From Thiodiazotropha sp040507245 (GTDB taxonomy: Bacteria; Pseudomonadota; Gammaproteobacteria; Chromatiales; Chromatiaceae), in assembly GCA_040507245.1 (NCBI GenBank), contig JBEVVH010000166.1:1-7806 (forward strand): a stretch of DNA of 7,806 nt, in the 5' to 3' direction. The notes below the pieces were generated by a model that worked only from the letters and a program-made list of their open reading frames with translations, did no database searches and was not told the DNA's origin. The translations under genes were made by a program, and so were the position numbers. This document shows positions 6,481-7,806 of the stretch, one piece after another. The number at the start of each line of letters is the position of its first letter. Positions within the stretch are counted from its first letter, which is position 1.

Positions 6481-6871
6481 GGGTATGTTCGTCAGAAAAC
6501 CGGTCTGTGACATTACCAGAGGCAGTGTAAGGGTCAAGTTGTAAACCGAATCCGGATTGGACGGAGTATCGACGATAATTGCAAGCATTGCCGGGTTGTG
6601 GTGAGCGCTGATCCGATGCAAAGCGTTTTGGGCGCTTTTGCACTGGGGTTAGGGATAGAGCGCATAACATTGGGATATGTATGGGTTTTAGCGCATTGTC
6701 TGCTGGAGTGGATGCCGTTGGGTATCGATATAAAAGGGAATAATTATAAAATAATTCAATTGGTTGTATGCAAATCTGCAATTTTTATGCGTCACCCGAC
6801 CTGTGTGCTGGATCGGTCGTCGGCGGGTACATTTTTCAGATTGCAAACAGCAGGGTCTCCGCTTTATTGCC
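6481..6871. other. Divergent intergenic region between ubiD and the cytochrome genes
   Basis: About 390 bases without a gene I can support. On the ubiD side it holds the candidate promoter. At 6617-6642 there is an imperfect hairpin, TGCAAAGCG with CGCTTTTGCA, with one bulged T and no T-tail. An AT-rich stretch at 6729-6760 has two TATAAA boxes (6729-6734 and 6745-6750), plausible -10 elements for the rightward cytochrome genes but without good -35 boxes. The cytochrome frame is open leftward to a TTG at 6764, but that stretch encodes nothing resembling a signal peptide or a known domain. Confidence 0.5.
6510..6537 (-). promoter_or_regulatory. Candidate sigma-70 promoter for ubiD
   Basis: On the minus strand TTGACC (complement of 6532-6537) matches the -35 consensus at five of six bases. 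It is followed after 16 bases by TAATGT (complement of 6510-6515), a weak -10. Transcription would begin near 6503, giving a leader of about 20 bases before the ATG at 6480. This fits the shorter UbiD start. The -10 is poor, so this is tentative. Confidence 0.3.
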
Positions 6872-7486
6872 ATGGACGGCCGGGGCGGGATTTGCCACCG
6901 GGCAGAGTTGTTGATTTTTGTCTCTGGTGAGGATGAGGTCTCTTCCGCGGAGGATAAAGAGCCTGAGAGCTGGTGGGAAAAGCGTCATCTGCGCAGTGAT
7001 CTCTATTTCCCGCATAAGGCCCATGAGGGGGTGATGTCCAGTAGTGACGACGCCTGCATGGCGTGTCATCCCTTCAATGAGAACAGAATACTGGAGCCGC
7101 AGCAGTTGCAAACCGTGCAGCAAATCTATAACGAACCGCTGGAGGCGATCTGTCACTCCTGTCATATGCTGACCCGAAGCGCTCCGATGGCTTGCGAGGT
7201 GTGCCACACGGACATGACTACGGTTCGGCCGGCGGATCATATGGACGATTTCACGCGTCTGCATGGTGAGGCGGCAAGGGTGGATCAACAGGGTTGTTCC
7301 GATTGCCATATCGATCTCAACTTCTGTACCGATTGCCACTTCAGACGCAGCCCGGGTCGGCGGGTGATGCATCCTCTGGGTTATCGTGACCGGCATGGAC
7401 TGGACGCGCGAATCGATCCCACCTCCTGTGGTGGATGCCACCAGGCGAACTACTGCCGCGATTGTCACCGGGGCTCGTTGAGATGA
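6872..7486 (+). CDS. Seven-haem c-type cytochrome (cytochrome c3/c7-like)
   Basis: A predicted multihaem electron carrier, expected to work in the periplasm or at the outer membrane. Counting from the ATG at 6872 (204 residues), CxxCH motifs lie at 62-66, 94-98, 108-112, 142-146, 152-156, 186-190 and 195-199, seven within about 140 residues. Seven further histidines sit outside the motifs in the mature-looking part (39, 48, 51, 123, 131, 167, 175), just enough for bis-His ligation of every haem. The conserved-looking WWEKRHLRSDLYFPHKAH block begins at residue 34. The start is uncertain: there is no good ribosome site, and neither this ATG nor the TTG at 6764 gives a normal signal peptide, although c-haem attachment requires export. 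The last codons overlap the next cytochrome gene (ATGA at 7483-7486), so the two are translationally coupled. Partner and electron donor are unknown; I cannot name the exact family. Confidence 0.85.
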   Translation: MDGRGGICHRAELLIFVSGEDEVSSAEDKEPESWWEKRHLRSDLYFPHKAHEGVMSSSDDACMACHPFNENRILEPQQLQTVQQIYNEPLEAICHSCHMLTRSAPMACEVCHTDMTTVRPADHMDDFTRLHGEAARVDQQGCSDCHIDLNFCTDCHFRRSPGRRVMHPLGYRDRHGLDARIDPTSCGGCHQANYCRDCHRGSLR

Positions 7487-7806
7487 AATATTGGGCGATA
7501 CTCTGGTTGTGTTTCGTGATCGTGGCCTGCGGCGGCGGCGATGATGAGGGATCGGCTTCCTCATCGCGCCCGGGCGGTCTGATACTGGATGCGCGACATG
7601 GGGATGAGGGTTCGGCCTGGGGTCTGGCTGAGTGCGATGCCTGTCATGCCTTGAGTGTGATACACGAGGAGAGTTCCGCATCGATCCGCGAAATGGTGCG
7701 TGACAAGGGATACCTCAGCCGCTGCCAGCCAGGGAAAGCGAAGCGAAGGCTGGTAGTCCCCGGTAGTCGCGAGGCGATACTGGAAACCCGACGAGCCGTA
7801 GGCGCC
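7483..7806 (+). CDS. c-type cytochrome lipoprotein, partial and possibly interrupted
   Basis: The gene runs off the right edge. The ATG at 7483 overlaps the upstream TGA as ATGA. The N terminus MKYWAILWLCFVIVAC is a lipoprotein signal peptide with lipobox VIVA and lipidated C16. Residues after the cysteine are Gly-Gly-Gly-Asp; without Asp at +2, an outer-membrane location is allowed. A haem site CDACH follows at residues 52-56, then ALSVIHEE, whose histidine could be an axial ligand. Up to about residue 78 (MVRDKGY) the sequence looks natural for a cytochrome. From about 7717 the frame stays open but becomes strongly basic (QPGKAKRRLVV), with no further haem motif, and the DNA there folds into two long hairpins. 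The reading frame may therefore have been invaded here. Probably acts with the heptahaem protein upstream. Confidence 0.75.
   Translation, partial: MKYWAILWLCFVIVACGGGDDEGSASSSRPGGLILDARHGDEGSAWGLAECDACHALSVIHEESSASIREMVRDKGYLSRCQPGKAKRRLVVPGSREAILETRRAVGA
7722..7783 (+). repeat. Tandem long hairpins at window edge (possible structured-RNA mobile element)
   Basis: Hairpin A: CTGCCAGCC (7722-7730) pairs with GGCTGGTAG (7748-7756), nine pairs including one G-U, around a 17-base loop containing GCGAAGCG. Hairpin B: CCGGTA (7760-7765) plus TCGC (7767-7770) pairs with GCGA (7774-7777) plus TACTGG (7778-7783), ten pairs with one G-U and one bulged G around a GAG loop. They are four bases apart and lie inside the lipoprotein frame. 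Such closely packed helices are typical of structured RNA rather than coding DNA. Candidates are the 5' part of a group II intron (a GTGCG 5'-type motif lies at 7696-7700), an omega RNA, or a REP-like repeat. The window ends too soon to decide. Confidence 0.4.

Noticed and set aside
6481..6621. 47-codon N-terminal extension of UbiD to the upstream start at 6621
   Set aside because: The family N terminus is MKYxDLRDF, which begins at 6480. The extension has no match to UbiD and covers the candidate promoter.
6836..7681. 281-codon open frame on the minus strand opposite the cytochrome genes
   Set aside because: The product is Arg/His-rich with no domain, as expected for the antisense of Cys/His-rich haem motifs, and the plus strand has seven CxxCH motifs.

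Overview
The window looks like chromosomal DNA of a respiring, moderately GC-rich gammaproteobacterium. The clearest sign is a UbiD that follows the Escherichia coli enzyme almost residue for residue and can only serve ubiquinone synthesis. A ferredoxin-fused flavin reductase, a YeeZ-like dehydrogenase and multihaem c-type cytochromes fit a Chromatiales-like or sulfur-oxidising lineage. That placement is an inference from gene content, not the result of a search.

Layout from left to right: a membrane-anchored diguanylate cyclase (97-1746, +); a convergent [2Fe-2S]/FAD/NAD(P)H reductase (1889-2905, -); a divergent intergenic region holding a 16-bp perfect palindrome; a YeeZ-like SDR-fold protein (3065-3928, +); a gap between convergent gene ends that holds an inverted pair of GTAG-type REP sequences (3958-4108); an orphan ParA ATPase (4159-4785, -); a 228-bp gap with a 107-bp MITE-like element (18-bp terminal inverted repeats, TTAG target duplication) and a strong hairpin; ubiD (5014-6480, -); a roughly 390-bp divergent regulatory region; a seven-CxxCH cytochrome (6872-7486, +); and a translationally coupled c-type cytochrome lipoprotein that runs off the right edge.

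How the genes work together: ubiD and the flavin-reductase-like gene recall the ubiD-fre neighbourhood of enterics, here split by parA and the SDR gene. The two cytochrome genes overlap by ATGA and probably form one periplasmic or membrane-tethered electron-transfer unit. The cyclase stands apart as an environmental sensor that makes c-di-GMP.

The most intriguing parts are the cytochrome pair, whose heptahaem member has no visible export signal, and the last ~90-110 bases. There the lipoprotein reading frame turns unusually basic and the DNA folds into two consecutive long hairpins. This suggests that a structured-RNA mobile element (group II intron domain I, an omega-type guide RNA, or a REP-like repeat) has entered the gene. 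The window ends before this can be settled. No tRNA, rRNA, CRISPR array or complete transposase gene was seen.
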